Part shown: in pieces, positions 18,828 through 27,042 of the stretch | How the letters are laid out: each line of letters begins with the position of its first letter | Position numbering within the stretch: the stretch's first letter is position 1 | DNA from: Geomonas edaphica | GTDB taxonomy: Bacteria; Desulfobacterota; Desulfuromonadia; Geobacterales; Geobacteraceae | Length of the DNA stretch: 64,000 nt | Direction of reading: 5' to 3' | Assembly (NCBI RefSeq): GCF_004917075.1 | Contig: NZ_SSYB01000001.1 | Coordinates: forward strand, 851,478 to 915,477 | Notes under the pieces: generated by a model | Told to the model about the DNA's origin: nothing | Database searches by the model: none | Seen by the model: the letters and a program-made list of their open reading frames with translations, nothing else | Position numbers and translations under genes: made by a program

Positions 18828-20824
18828 TGCTGGGACGCTTCCCGATCCGGGCGAAGCTCACCGTAGGCTCCGTCGCCCCGCTCTTCGTCGCCTTTTTCAT
18901 CTGCTCCCTGGCCGGACTCTACATAATCAACGACAAGATCGCAAGCCAGGCCCAGGAGAAGGTCCGGACCGACCTGAACTCCGCCCGCGAGATCTACCGC
19001 AACGAACTGGAGCGGATCCGCGAGCTCATGGATCTGACCGCCACCAACCCCTACAACTCATCCTCCATCGTCGCAGGCGAAGAGAGCATCCGGCAGTTGT
19101 TACGCAGCCGCCTGCAGAACAAGCACCTGGACATCCTGACCGCGGTGGACGCAACCGGCAAGGTACTCTACCGCGCCCATTCTCCGCAACTGCGCGGCGA
19201 CCGGCAGTCCACCTACTTCGTGGAGCAGGCGCTCAAAGGGGTCGCCGTCACGGGCACCTCGGTGCTCACCCCGGAACAGCTCTCCCAGGAGGGTATCACC
19301 CTCGTAAACCGCGCCACCATCCCACTCATCAGCACGCCGCACGCACGCCCGCGCGCCGACAAAAGCGAGCGCTCCGGGATGGTCATGGTCTCCGCCTTTC
19401 CCCTTAAAAACCGCGACGGGAAGGTGATCGGGGCGCTTTACGGCGGCATCCTTTTGAACAACAACAACGCCCTCGTCGACAAGATCAAGGATATCGTCTA
19501 CGAGGGGGTCAAGTTCCGGGGCACCGACGTCGGGAGCGCCACCATCTTCCTGGGCGACGCCCGCATCGCCACCAACGTGCGCACCACCGACGGAGCCCGG
19601 GCCATCGGCACGCGGGTGTCGCAGGAGGTGTACCAGCGCGTCATCGTCGAGAAGAAGAAGTGGATCCGGCGCGCCTTCGTCGTTAACGACTGGTACTTCA
19701 CCGCCTACGAGCCGATCCTCGACCTGCAGGGGAAGGCGGTCGGCTCGCTCTACGTGGGTATGCTAGAAAAGCCGTACACCCACATGCAAAAGAGCGTGAA
19801 CTCGATCCTCTACCTGGTGCTCTTCCTCACCTCGCTGATCGGCATCGCGGTATCGGGCTTCATCGGCACCCTGCTCGCCCGCCCCATTAAGGAGCTGGAA
19901 AAACTCGCGCATCGGGTCGCCCGGGGGGAGCGCAACCTGCAGATCGAGGTGCACTCAACCGACGAGGTCGGCGACCTCGCCGAGGCCTTCAACCTGATGA
20001 CCCGAGCCCTCGGGCGCCAGGAGGCGGAGATCGGGCTCCTGCACCGCGCCCTCGAGCTCAAGATTGAGGAGCGTACCGCGCAGTTGTCGGACAAGACGCG
20101 GCTTCTCGCCCAGACGCAGGCCGACCTCGCCCGCGCCGAGAAACTAGCCGACCTCGGCATCGTCGCCGCCGGCGTCGCCCATGAGATCAACACGCCGCTT
20201 GCCATCATCCGGGGGAACACCGAGGTCCTCGAGATGTGCCTCCCAGCCGAGCACCCGAACCACGAAGAGGTCGAGATCATCAGCCAGCAGACCGAGCGGA
20301 TGGCGAAGATCGTCGGGAACCTGCTCACCTTTGCGCGCCAAAAATCGCTCAACCAGCGCCAGTTCATGGTGCACGAGGTGCTGGACGACATCGTTGCCCA
20401 GATCAGGCACCAGGTCCCGATGGACGCTATCTCGGTCAAGTGGGAGTACGATCTGAACCTGGGTCCGGTGACGGGCGACACGGACCAGTTGCGCCAGGTC
20501 TTCAGCAACATCATACTGAACGCGGTGCAGGCGATGCTCCCGGCCGGCGGCACGTTGAGGCTCACCACCCGCCCTCACGGTCCCGGCAACGGCTGCATCA
20601 TCCAGATATGCGACACCGGCAAGGGGATCGACGCAGAGCACCTGGAAAAGATCTTCACCCCCTTCTTCACCACCAAGGACAGCGGTACCGGGCTCGGTCT
20701 CTCGGTCTCCTACGGCATCGTCAAGGACCACGGCGGCGACATCAGGGTCTCGAGTACGCCCGGCATGGGGACCTGTTTCGAGATCGAGCTCCCCGGGGTG
20801 GACCCGATGGAACAGCACGAATGA
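18827..20824 (+). CDS. Cache-HAMP sensor histidine kinase (pair 1)
   Basis: 665 residues. A membrane helix at 12-34 and another near 325-350 flank a periplasmic sensor of about 290 residues with single-Cache features (VIGALYGGILLNNN, FVVNDWYFTAYEPI). HAMP follows at 350-400, then a coiled coil, HisKA with His452 in AGVAHEINTP, and HATPase with NIILNAVQAM and GTGLGLSVSYGIV. It senses an extracytoplasmic small molecule and phosphorylates the regulator encoded just upstream. A hemerythrin gene follows 63 bases later, which could point to oxygen or redox, but that is an inference. Confidence 0.92.
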
Positions 20825-20887
20825 TAGCGACGACCACCTCGGCGGCATGAGGGCAGGCTGCGAACTACCACGAAAAGGAGCAATCAG

Positions 20888-21298
20888 ATGCACATCGAAT
20901 GGACCAGCGACCTCGCCATCGGCGTGGACGAAATCGACAACCAGCACAAGGAGATCTTCAGAAGGTTCGACAGCCTTTTCGCCGCCTGTGGTGAGGGGAG
21001 GGGCAAGGAGGAAGTGCTCAAACTGCTGCTTTTTCTCGACGATTACGTGAAGGAGCATTTCTCCGCCGAGGAGCGCCTGCAGATGCGCAGCGGCTACCCG
21101 GATTACCCCGCGCACAAGGCGGCGCACCATCAGTTCGTGGCTGACGTGGAGAAGCTGACCAGGGAGTTCCGCGACGAGGGGGCGACACTGCCGCTCGTGA
21201 TCCAGACCAACAAGACCCTCTCCTCCTGGCTCATCCAGCACATAAAGAGGGTCGACACCGCCTTCGCGGGTTACCTGCGCGAGCAGAAAAAGATATAA
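20888..21298 (+). CDS. Bacteriohemerythrin 1
   Basis: 136 residues. All di-iron ligands are present: H20, H57, E61, H76, H80, H118 and D123. It is a single-domain, soluble O2-binding protein, probably for O2 delivery, storage or detoxification. AAAAGGAG precedes the start. It lies downstream of the kinase gene with a short gap and ahead of a strong terminator, so it likely belongs to that operon. Compare the second hemerythrin at 38299, which has identical ligand spacing. Confidence 0.93.
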   Translation: MHIEWTSDLAIGVDEIDNQHKEIFRRFDSLFAACGEGRGKEEVLKLLLFLDDYVKEHFSAEERLQMRSGYPDYPAHKAAHHQFVADVEKLTREFRDEGATLPLVIQTNKTLSSWLIQHIKRVDTAFAGYLREQKKI

Positions 21299-21370
21299 GT
21301 GCCGGTGGCAGCACCGCTCGTTCGAAGCGAGCCGGCGTCACGACACCCTTCCGCCCCATCTGGAAAAAAA

Positions 21371-21405
21371 AAGGTCCTCCCTTTATCAAGGGGGGACCTT
21401 TTTTC
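21371..21405 (+). terminator. Strong intrinsic terminator after hemerythrin 1
   Basis: AAGGTCCTCCC / GGGGGGACCTT stem (one G-T pair) followed by TTTTTT, 72 bases after the stop. Confidence 0.85.
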
Positions 21406-21446
21406 GTCGTTGCCTTCGCAGGGAAAGCAGCCTGGCTGTGAAACGG

Positions 21447-22322
21447 TCAGGGGGCCTGCGGCTTTCTCGCTTCGGAGGGCTGACCTTCCTTGCGCGCGCC
21501 GTCCTTGCCCTGGCGGAAGGACTTCCGGTGCCGGGAACGGCGGCTCCGCTCACCGGCAGGCTTCGCCTGCTGGGGCTGCTGCGCTCCGCCCTTCTCCTTC
21601 TCCCTTTCCTTGTCCTTCTGGGGTTGCCCCTTTGGCTGCTGCTCCTTCTGCTGCTCGGGGCGGTTCGGTGATTTAAGCCGCGCGATCAGGTCACGGGCCC
21701 AGTCGACGTCGCCGTCGCAGCATTCCTTGGCGACATACTGCACGTCGTCGGGTGTGGCCTTCATGGTCTTGATTTTAAAGAGCCGCTCGATCAGGTCGCG
21801 AGACCAGTAGTACTCCCTGATGTATTTCTTGCCGTCGATTTCGTCGTAGCTGTACTCGGTGCAGGGAATAACGCTCTTCAGCCACTGCGGCGTCACCTTG
21901 AGACGGGCCGCGGCGGCCTCCTTCTCGTGGTGGTCGTGCTCGACCTTCTTGCGGACGATGACGCCACCTTCCGCATTCTCCTCGACCACGGGCGTTTCCT
22001 GGGCCAGATGCGCAAGGTAACGGGTGAGGTCCTCCAGCGCGGCTTCGGAAAGACTGGAGACCTGGGTGTCGGCGCGGTAAATGACGCCCGGACGGTCCAC
22101 CCTGAAATCCACGGTAGCCTCGTTGTCCCCCTCCTGTACGCCTATGCTCACCTCGAGATCGAACCTGCCGTCGGAAAGCTGTTCGGCAAGGTCCCCCTCT
22201 GCGGCATCGAGGATGATACCGGTCAGGCACTCCTTGAGAGGACCATCGGTGGCCCGGAAATAGGCGTGGCCGTGCAGGTTGTTGAGCTGGTTCGTTACGC
22301 TTTGCAGATACTGTGATGTCAT
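21447..22322 (-). CDS. Uncharacterised protein with basic low-complexity tail
   Basis: 291 residues, not recognised. The start at 22322 (MTSQYLQSV) is chosen because the upstream extension runs through a terminator. Residues 1-140 look like a mixed alpha/beta domain (FDLEVSIGV, ATVDFRVDRPGVIYR). Residues 145-220 hold a second globular part (VIPCTEYSYDEIDGKKYIRE). The last 65 residues are low-complexity Q/K/P/R/E and very basic (RRSRHRKSFR), likely disordered and able to bind nucleic acid. No signal peptide is present. Function unknown. Confidence 0.6.
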   Translation of the reverse strand: MTSQYLQSVTNQLNNLHGHAYFRATDGPLKECLTGIILDAAEGDLAEQLSDGRFDLEVSIGVQEGDNEATVDFRVDRPGVIYRADTQVSSLSEAALEDLTRYLAHLAQETPVVEENAEGGVIVRKKVEHDHHEKEAAAARLKVTPQWLKSVIPCTEYSYDEIDGKKYIREYYWSRDLIERLFKIKTMKATPDDVQYVAKECCDGDVDWARDLIARLKSPNRPEQQKEQQPKGQPQKDKEREKEKGGAQQPQQAKPAGERSRRSRHRKSFRQGKDGARKEGQPSEARKPQAP

Positions 22323-22424
22323 GGTGAAATTCCGTCCTGCCGTCCTTGTATTTCGTATCGGCCCGGGCTTTGGGCGCCCTGCCGCGTGCAGCGTCTCTAC
22401 CCTAACATAAGCCGGCGCATCTCG

Positions 22425-22453
22425 CAAAAAAAATGGGAGCCGGAGGCTCCCAT
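22425..22453 (-). terminator. Intrinsic terminator on the minus strand
   Basis: ATGGGAGCC, loop TCC, GGCTCCCAT, then eight Ts when read on the minus strand. It ends transcription arriving from the response regulator gene through the 22450-22772 stretch. Confidence 0.8.
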
Positions 22454-22772
22454 ACACGATGAAAAAACAAAAATTAACCAGTCAGTACACGCGGCCACAC
22501 ACAGCCGCTACATTGAAACTCCTGCGATCTCCATTCAAATAATAGCATCAAAAACATTGCATTTAAAAGAACATTACATACAACACATCACATCATAACA
22601 TCGCAACACATAACACAACAATCATCAGCACAAGATACAAAGCATTGCATTACAGGTCATCAAATTACAGGACATAACATTAAATCGCATCTACAGACAT
22701 AACAGAACAAAACATTCATAGCAGAACACTAAAAGCATTACATCAGAACACTAAAAGCATTACATCAGTACA
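22454..22772 (-). other. AT-rich, strand-asymmetric region between regulator gene and terminator
   Basis: About 320 bases without a gene. Lines 22561-22740 contain 87 A, 35 T, 42 C and only 16 G on the plus strand (32 percent GC). CAT occurs 24 times between 22551 and 22776, that is ATG on the minus strand every ~9 bases. Stop codons are frequent in the minus-strand text I read, so it is not coding. A 22-base unit is exactly duplicated at 22722-22765. Read from the regulator gene it would be a GU-rich 3' untranslated RNA ending at the terminator. Confidence 0.6.
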
Positions 22773-22775
22773 TTA
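22722..22775. repeat. 22-base exact tandem repeat, 2.5 copies
   Basis: Unit CAGAACACTAAAAGCATTAC plus AT, at 22722-22743 and 22744-22765, then a partial third copy that runs into the stop codon of the response regulator. Confidence 0.85.
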
Positions 22776-23129
22776 GGCGGCCAGAGCCTGGAACAGTTGC
22801 GCGGGGAGGAAGGGTTTACGCAGCAGCATGTTCCCTTCGGTGCGAAGCTCCTGCGGCGGCGTCTCGTACTTGGAATAACCGCCGGTGCAGAAAACGATCC
22901 TTGAGCTTCCCCCCATCGCGCGAATGACTCGGGCCGCTTCGACGCCGGTCATCACCGGCATATCGATGTCCATGATGGTGATGTCGGGGCTGTGCTGGCG
23001 GTACTTTTCCACCGCCTCCACGCCGTTGGCGGCCTCAGCCACCACGTCGTACCCCTCTCGCTCCATCATGAAACGCAGCATCAGCCTGATGTCTTCGACA
23101 TCATCAACTATCAGGACCCTTCTTTTCAT
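22773..23129 (-). CDS. Single-domain response regulator (CheY-like)
   Basis: 118 residues, only a receiver domain. RVLIVDDVEDIR carries the acidic pair, ITIMDIDMPVMTGVEA the phospho-acceptor Asp (about residue 52), and LLRKPF the conserved lysine. The start at 23129 follows GAGGGGTGA; the longer frame upstream is unlikely. With no output domain it probably acts by protein contact. No kinase gene is adjacent. An unusual low-GC stretch follows its stop. Confidence 0.9.
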   Translation of the reverse strand: MKRRVLIVDDVEDIRLMLRFMMEREGYDVVAEAANGVEAVEKYRQHSPDITIMDIDMPVMTGVEAARVIRAMGGSSRIVFCTGGYSKYETPPQELRTEGNMLLRKPFLPAQLFQALAA

Positions 23130-23587
23130 TTCACCCCTCATAACAACTGCATAAAACGAAAACCCTGACCGATGCACGGCATTTGACAAAGTTATTTGCC
23201 GAAAACGTGCCCAAATTGTGCAACATTCGAACATTCTGCGACTGGGGCGCCATCTTCGAGGGGGCGTACGCGAGACCGCGTATACCAAATATCGGGAATC
23301 CTTAGGAGATTCGTGATATGGAGACCTGGCTATGATTCTCTTCACACATGATGACGCGTTAAAAATACCGTTTCAGGACGCGTTTCCACCCAAAGCGCAC
23401 TGCGTCTTTTCACGGTGAAATCACCAAGGCTGTGTGAAATGACGTATAGCAGTGGCAAATGGCGCGGCAAAGGAAGTGTGGGTATATGACGTAAGCGGTG
23501 AGCGCCGGCAAGCTGTTTTTCTACGCGGCGTAAATCTGCTACGATGGTCTTGGAGGTATCGCACCGCATAAGAAGGAGGAAAAAACG
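23130..23587. other. Intergenic region between divergent genes
   Basis: 458 bases with no gene found. It should hold the promoters of the response regulator (minus) and the DUF2007-like gene (plus). No clear promoter or binding site was identified. Confidence 0.4.
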
Positions 23588-23767
23588 ATGGTGAAATTCT
23601 ACGATGCCAAAACAGAAGCGGACCTCTCGCGGGTCGAGACGGTACTGAAACAGGCGGGGATCGAGTATAGCGTAAGCAGCCTGTCCGAGCCTGCCGTATC
23701 CGGAGAGATCGAGGTTGCGGAGGAGGACCTTCCCAAAGCGGAAGAGCTCCTCCTCAAGAACAGGTAA
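23588..23767 (+). CDS. DUF2007-like small signalling protein
   Basis: 59 residues, with a strong AAGGAGG site upstream. The sequence (VKFYDAKTEADLSRVETVLKQAG..SVSS, then EIEVAEEDLPKAEELL) has the two-strand, two-helix pattern of DUF2007 (putative prokaryotic signal transducing protein), a PII-like ferredoxin fold in which the last helix follows an acidic VxEED segment. Family members have no firm function. It is convergent with the gene at 23783. Confidence 0.65.
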   Translation: MVKFYDAKTEADLSRVETVLKQAGIEYSVSSLSEPAVSGEIEVAEEDLPKAEELLLKNR

Positions 23768-23782
23768 TACGGAACGGAATGA

Positions 23783-24178
23783 TCACCCAAGCGGCCGATC
23801 GGAGTGGGCATCGGCGCTGAATGCCATGACCTTCTCCACCCTGATCTCCAGCCTCCATTGCACCTGCGGCAAGCCGGGAGGCTCGAGATCGGGGATGTAG
23901 CCGTCCAAGACGGCGGTATCCGCACTCCTCTCCACCACCCCCACGAACTGGAAGCCGTTCCCCGTGTCGGGATCAGCCACCACCACCGCGACGTGCCGGT
24001 TGTCCTGCAGGTTGCGCATCGTGGTGGGGCAAAACCAGGCCTCGAACACCAGCCGGTTCGGCTCGAAAAGCGCCACTCCCCTCCCCGCCGCAAGGTGCGG
24101 GTTGCCTCCCGCATCGGAAGTCGCAACGAAAGCATGCCCTACCCTCTCGGCCAAGTCCTTAACCGCCTGAGTGATCAT
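23783..24178 (-). CDS. Pyridoxamine 5'-phosphate oxidase-like flavin-binding protein
   Basis: 131 residues from the ATG at 24178 (AGGAGGT 8 bases upstream). The split-barrel fold is suggested by AFVATSDAGGNPHLAAG, RLVFEAWFCPTTMRNLQDNRHVAV and GNGFQFVGVVERS. Such proteins bind FMN, F420 or heme and are often small reductases of unknown substrate. A longer frame upstream is rich in R and H and looks non-coding. Confidence 0.8.
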   Translation of the reverse strand: MITQAVKDLAERVGHAFVATSDAGGNPHLAAGRGVALFEPNRLVFEAWFCPTTMRNLQDNRHVAVVVADPDTGNGFQFVGVVERSADTAVLDGYIPDLEPPGLPQVQWRLEIRVEKVMAFSADAHSDRPLG

Positions 24179-24428
24179 GTTGACATACCTCCTCTTGCCG
24201 ATGCGGATCAGCCGTCTATGCCAGCGCAGGCGTATCGGCCACCTGCGCGAGGGGTGGTGATGCCGTCCCCCCTGGTTCTCAGTCCCCGCGTGCATCATCA
24301 TGGGTTTCGATCGCATCGTGGATGCCCCCTTCCGGAACAATCCTTTGCCGCCCCCTTGATTTAACCGCGCGTCAGCGTTACGTTCTTGTAGCACCGGGTG
24401 ATAAATAGTCAAGTTTGGGGGCGCCTTA

Positions 24429-25481
24429 GTGGATGACGGGATGCAGCGGGATCATGAAGAGGGGGGCGGCGAGCCCTCCCCTTTGGAGATGACGGCGCAA
24501 GAAGGATCTGCCATACTGTCCAGCATGATTGGGGACGGGGATCAGGACAAGGAGCTTGGCGACGGCTGGCGCATCGTGCCGGTGTGGCGGGTGGAGGAAA
24601 GGGGAAGGAGGCTCACCCTGCGCCAGGCGCGGCTGTGGGCGCTCGTTTTGGAGTCACGCTTCATCGAGTGCCGCGTGGAGCCCGGCCAGAAGGGATGGCA
24701 GGTCTGGGTGCCGCCTGAGAGCTACGACACGGCGTGCCGCGAACTGAACCTCTACGCGCAGGAGAACCGCAACTGGCCCCCCTTCATGCCGCCGGTCCAC
24801 CCGACGAAGGAGAACACCCTCCCCACCCTATCGGTGCTGATCCTCCTGGCCACCTTCCACAACCTGACCAACCTGGACCTGAAGGTCATGGGGCACTACC
24901 CGGTGGACTGGCTCGAGATCGGCAACGCCCATGCCGGACTTATCCTGCATGGTGAGTGGTGGCGCCTCGTCACGGCCCTCACCCTGCACGCCGATGCGCT
25001 GCATCTCATCAGCAACCTCGCCATCGGCGGCGTTTTCATCCTCTATCTCTGCCGCGACTTGGGCTCGGGCCTTGCCTGGACCCTCATCCTAGCCTCGGGT
25101 ATCTGCGGCAATCTCGCCAACGCCTGGTTCCAACTGCCAAGCCACACATCGGTCGGCGCCTCGACGGCGGTCTTCGGGGCCGTCGGCATCCTCGGCGCCA
25201 TCAGCATGGTGCGTTACCGGCACCACCTGCGCAGGCGCTGGCCGCTTCCCATCGCCGCCGCGCTCTCGCTCCTGGTGCTTCTGGGCACGGAGGGGGAGCG
25301 AACCGACCTCGGGGCGCACCTCTTCGGATTCGCGTTCGGAACGCTCGCCGGGCTCCTTGCGGAAATGCTCGTGGGATGGCTCGGCAGGCCGAAACGGCTG
25401 GTCAACGCGCTCCTTGCGCTCTCCAGCGCCTCGGTGGTCGTCTGGGCGTGGCGGCTGGCCATCCTGCACTCAGGGCAATGA
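24429..25481 (+). CDS. Rhomboid family intramembrane serine protease
   Basis: 350 residues. A cytoplasmic N-terminal domain (about 1-125) precedes six or seven membrane helices. Motifs are HADALHLISNL (the HxxxN of helix 2), GASTAVFGAVG with the catalytic serine, and LGAHLFGFAFG with the catalytic histidine. Together these give an intact Ser-His dyad. It should cleave membrane proteins within the bilayer. The start is uncertain: GTG 24429 has a GGGGG site, and an ATG lies at 24441. No substrate gene is evident nearby. Confidence 0.88.
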   Translation: MDDGMQRDHEEGGGEPSPLEMTAQEGSAILSSMIGDGDQDKELGDGWRIVPVWRVEERGRRLTLRQARLWALVLESRFIECRVEPGQKGWQVWVPPESYDTACRELNLYAQENRNWPPFMPPVHPTKENTLPTLSVLILLATFHNLTNLDLKVMGHYPVDWLEIGNAHAGLILHGEWWRLVTALTLHADALHLISNLAIGGVFILYLCRDLGSGLAWTLILASGICGNLANAWFQLPSHTSVGASTAVFGAVGILGAISMVRYRHHLRRRWPLPIAAALSLLVLLGTEGERTDLGAHLFGFAFGTLAGLLAEMLVGWLGRPKRLVNALLALSSASVVVWAWRLAILHSGQ

Positions 25482-25485
25482 TGCC

Positions 25486-25926
25486 TCAGTCACCCCGGCC
25501 ATGCCCTCGTCCATGCCCCCTACCCGCCCCATGCCCCTTGCCGCGCCCGTGCTCCTGCTTCCACTGCCCGTAGGGGATGTGGTGCTCTCTTGCGTAAGCC
25601 TGCCGGTAGTCCCCGGGAACGCGGTACACGGCGCGCGGTACGGCAGCGCGACGCACCACGTGCCACGGTCCGCCGTAATCGCTCGAGCGATACCACCTCT
25701 CGCCTCGCGGCGACCACCAGTACCCTCCATAGAAGAAGATGTCGACATCGAAGCCGGGGGCGAAGTAGACGCCGGTTCCCGGGACCATAACCATGGCGGA
25801 GGGAGGCCCCACTATTACCGGCGGACCTATGTTAATGCTCAGGCTTACCTCGGCTGCGGCGTTACCGACAATCATCCCGAAAAGCAGTACGGCAGAGAGA
25901 AGACTATTTACAAAGGTTCTCTTCAT
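25486..25926 (-). CDS. Secreted protein with aromatic core and His/Gly/Arg-rich tail
   Basis: 146 residues. A clear signal peptide (residues 1-25, LLSAVLLFGMIVGNAAAE) is followed by VSLSINIGPPVIVGPPSAM and an aromatic block (FYGGYWWSPRGERWYRSS, GGPWHVV). The last 25 residues are GRGKGHGAGRGHGRGHGRG-like. The aromatic core resembles small periplasmic YXWXY-type proteins. The tail could bind metal or polyanions. It is convergent with the rhomboid gene with 4 bases between the stops. Exact role unknown. Confidence 0.7.
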   Translation of the reverse strand: MKRTFVNSLLSAVLLFGMIVGNAAAEVSLSINIGPPVIVGPPSAMVMVPGTGVYFAPGFDVDIFFYGGYWWSPRGERWYRSSDYGGPWHVVRRAAVPRAVYRVPGDYRQAYAREHHIPYGQWKQEHGRGKGHGAGRGHGRGHGRGD

Positions 25927-26409
25927 AACTCCTCCTCAACAGGCTCGGCTTATTCCGTTTCCTCGCGTTAGGACCTCACCTTCCCCACACGACGGGGCGA
26001 CATCCGCCCGCTTACCGCAGGAGGAGAACTAGTCGCGCTGACTACAGACCGCGAAGCAAGTCATACAAGGCGCCGGGTCTGGATGCCGAGACTGCACCCA
26101 TTATATCTCCGCGACATATTACTGTCAGTAGTTACGACATCACTCACATAAAGGGATCGGCTTCGAAAACGGCAAGAACCTGGCACCGCAAAATGTCACG
26201 CTGCAAAGACAGATGTGAGAATCAGTGAGGACGGTAGGCCCGGATGCCACGCATTTAAGCGGTCGGGCGCAAGGTCAGGGCGGAGGGGGGATAACGGGTG
26301 GAACGGTACGCGGTAGGAGAGGCACGAAACGCGCCAGGTGCGAAGAGCCGACGACGGGGAGCGACAGCACCGGACGCACCGGTACTGCCGCTCCACAAGG
26401 TTGCGACAT
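25927..26409. other. Intergenic region
   Basis: About 480 bases. A GGAGCG..CGCTCC hairpin at 26358-26394 lies just past the response regulator stop (minus strand). No gene was seen; a 66-codon minus-strand frame has no support. Confidence 0.4.
26358..26394 (-). terminator. Possible terminator of the response regulator gene
   Basis: GGAGCG / CGCTCC outer stem and ACCGG / CCGGT inner stem, 16 bases past the stop at 26410. It has no clear T-run. Confidence 0.35.
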
Positions 26410-26805
26410 CTAACGTTTCATCAGTCCGAGCTTGGAGAGGACGTTGAAGAGCCCTTCCTTGGAGACCGGCTTGACCAGGTAGGCGGCCGATTGCGCGTTG
26501 CAGAATGACTCCATGGCGTCGTTGGAGGAGTTGAGAGCGGTGAGCATAACGATGTTCACCCTTTTGGCCGGCTTTTGCTCCTTCTCGATGTGCCTGATAG
26601 CCTTTGCGGCGTCATGGCCGCTCATGCCGGGCATCATGATGTCCATGATCACCAGGTCGAATGGTTCGCCGGAGGCAAGGGCGGCTTTGTACTTCTCGAG
26701 CGCCTCCTGGCCGCTGCTCGCCTGATGGCAATCCGCGGTCGCACTGAGTAAGGTGGCGACAAAGTCACGGCAAAAAGACTCGTCATCTACTATCAAGCAC
26801 TTCAT
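26410..26805 (-). CDS. Single-domain response regulator (CheY-like)
   Basis: 131 residues. MKCLIVDDESFCRDF carries the acidic pair, DLVIMDIMMPGMSG the phospho-acceptor Asp (near residue 54), VMLTALNSS the Thr switch, and AYLVKPVSK the conserved lysine. There is no output domain. No kinase lies beside it. It is distinct from the receiver protein at 22773. Confidence 0.92.
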   Translation of the reverse strand: MKCLIVDDESFCRDFVATLLSATADCHQASSGQEALEKYKAALASGEPFDLVIMDIMMPGMSGHDAAKAIRHIEKEQKPAKRVNIVMLTALNSSNDAMESFCNAQSAAYLVKPVSKEGLFNVLSKLGLMKR

Positions 26806-27042
26806 AGCTTCCCCCAGGTGTCTGTTGTGATGTTCGATGACGCAGGGGGAGCCCGCAGCCGATAGCCGCGCCCCTGCGCTTTTAACCGTATCGGTTCATT
26901 GGAATGAGACTTTAGCGGCTTTATGAAGCCGTGAGACTATTGGATCGCGGGAAGGGAAGTGCTGTGGGATGGGGGTGCCGCACGGGGCACCATGGTGAGG
27001 TATGAGGCGGGGGCAGGCGCAAGGCCCGCCCCCGCAGCGGTC

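Noticed and set aside
22386-22598. 70-codon plus-strand frame in the low-GC stretch
   Set aside because: It runs through the terminator hairpin, has no ribosome site and lies in the low-complexity region.
22454-22772. Template repeat of a diversity-generating retroelement
   Set aside because: There is no reverse transcriptase gene, no variable repeat and no target gene in view.
22722-22775. CRISPR-like repeats at 22 bases
   Set aside because: The copies are directly joined with no spacer.
23195-23225. Sigma-54-like GGGCACG-N4-CGGC upstream of the response regulator at 22773
   Set aside because: Both boxes deviate from consensus, including the invariant part of the -12 element.
26160-26220. 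Sigma-54-like TGGCACC near 26190
   Set aside because: No TTGC at the right spacing on either strand.
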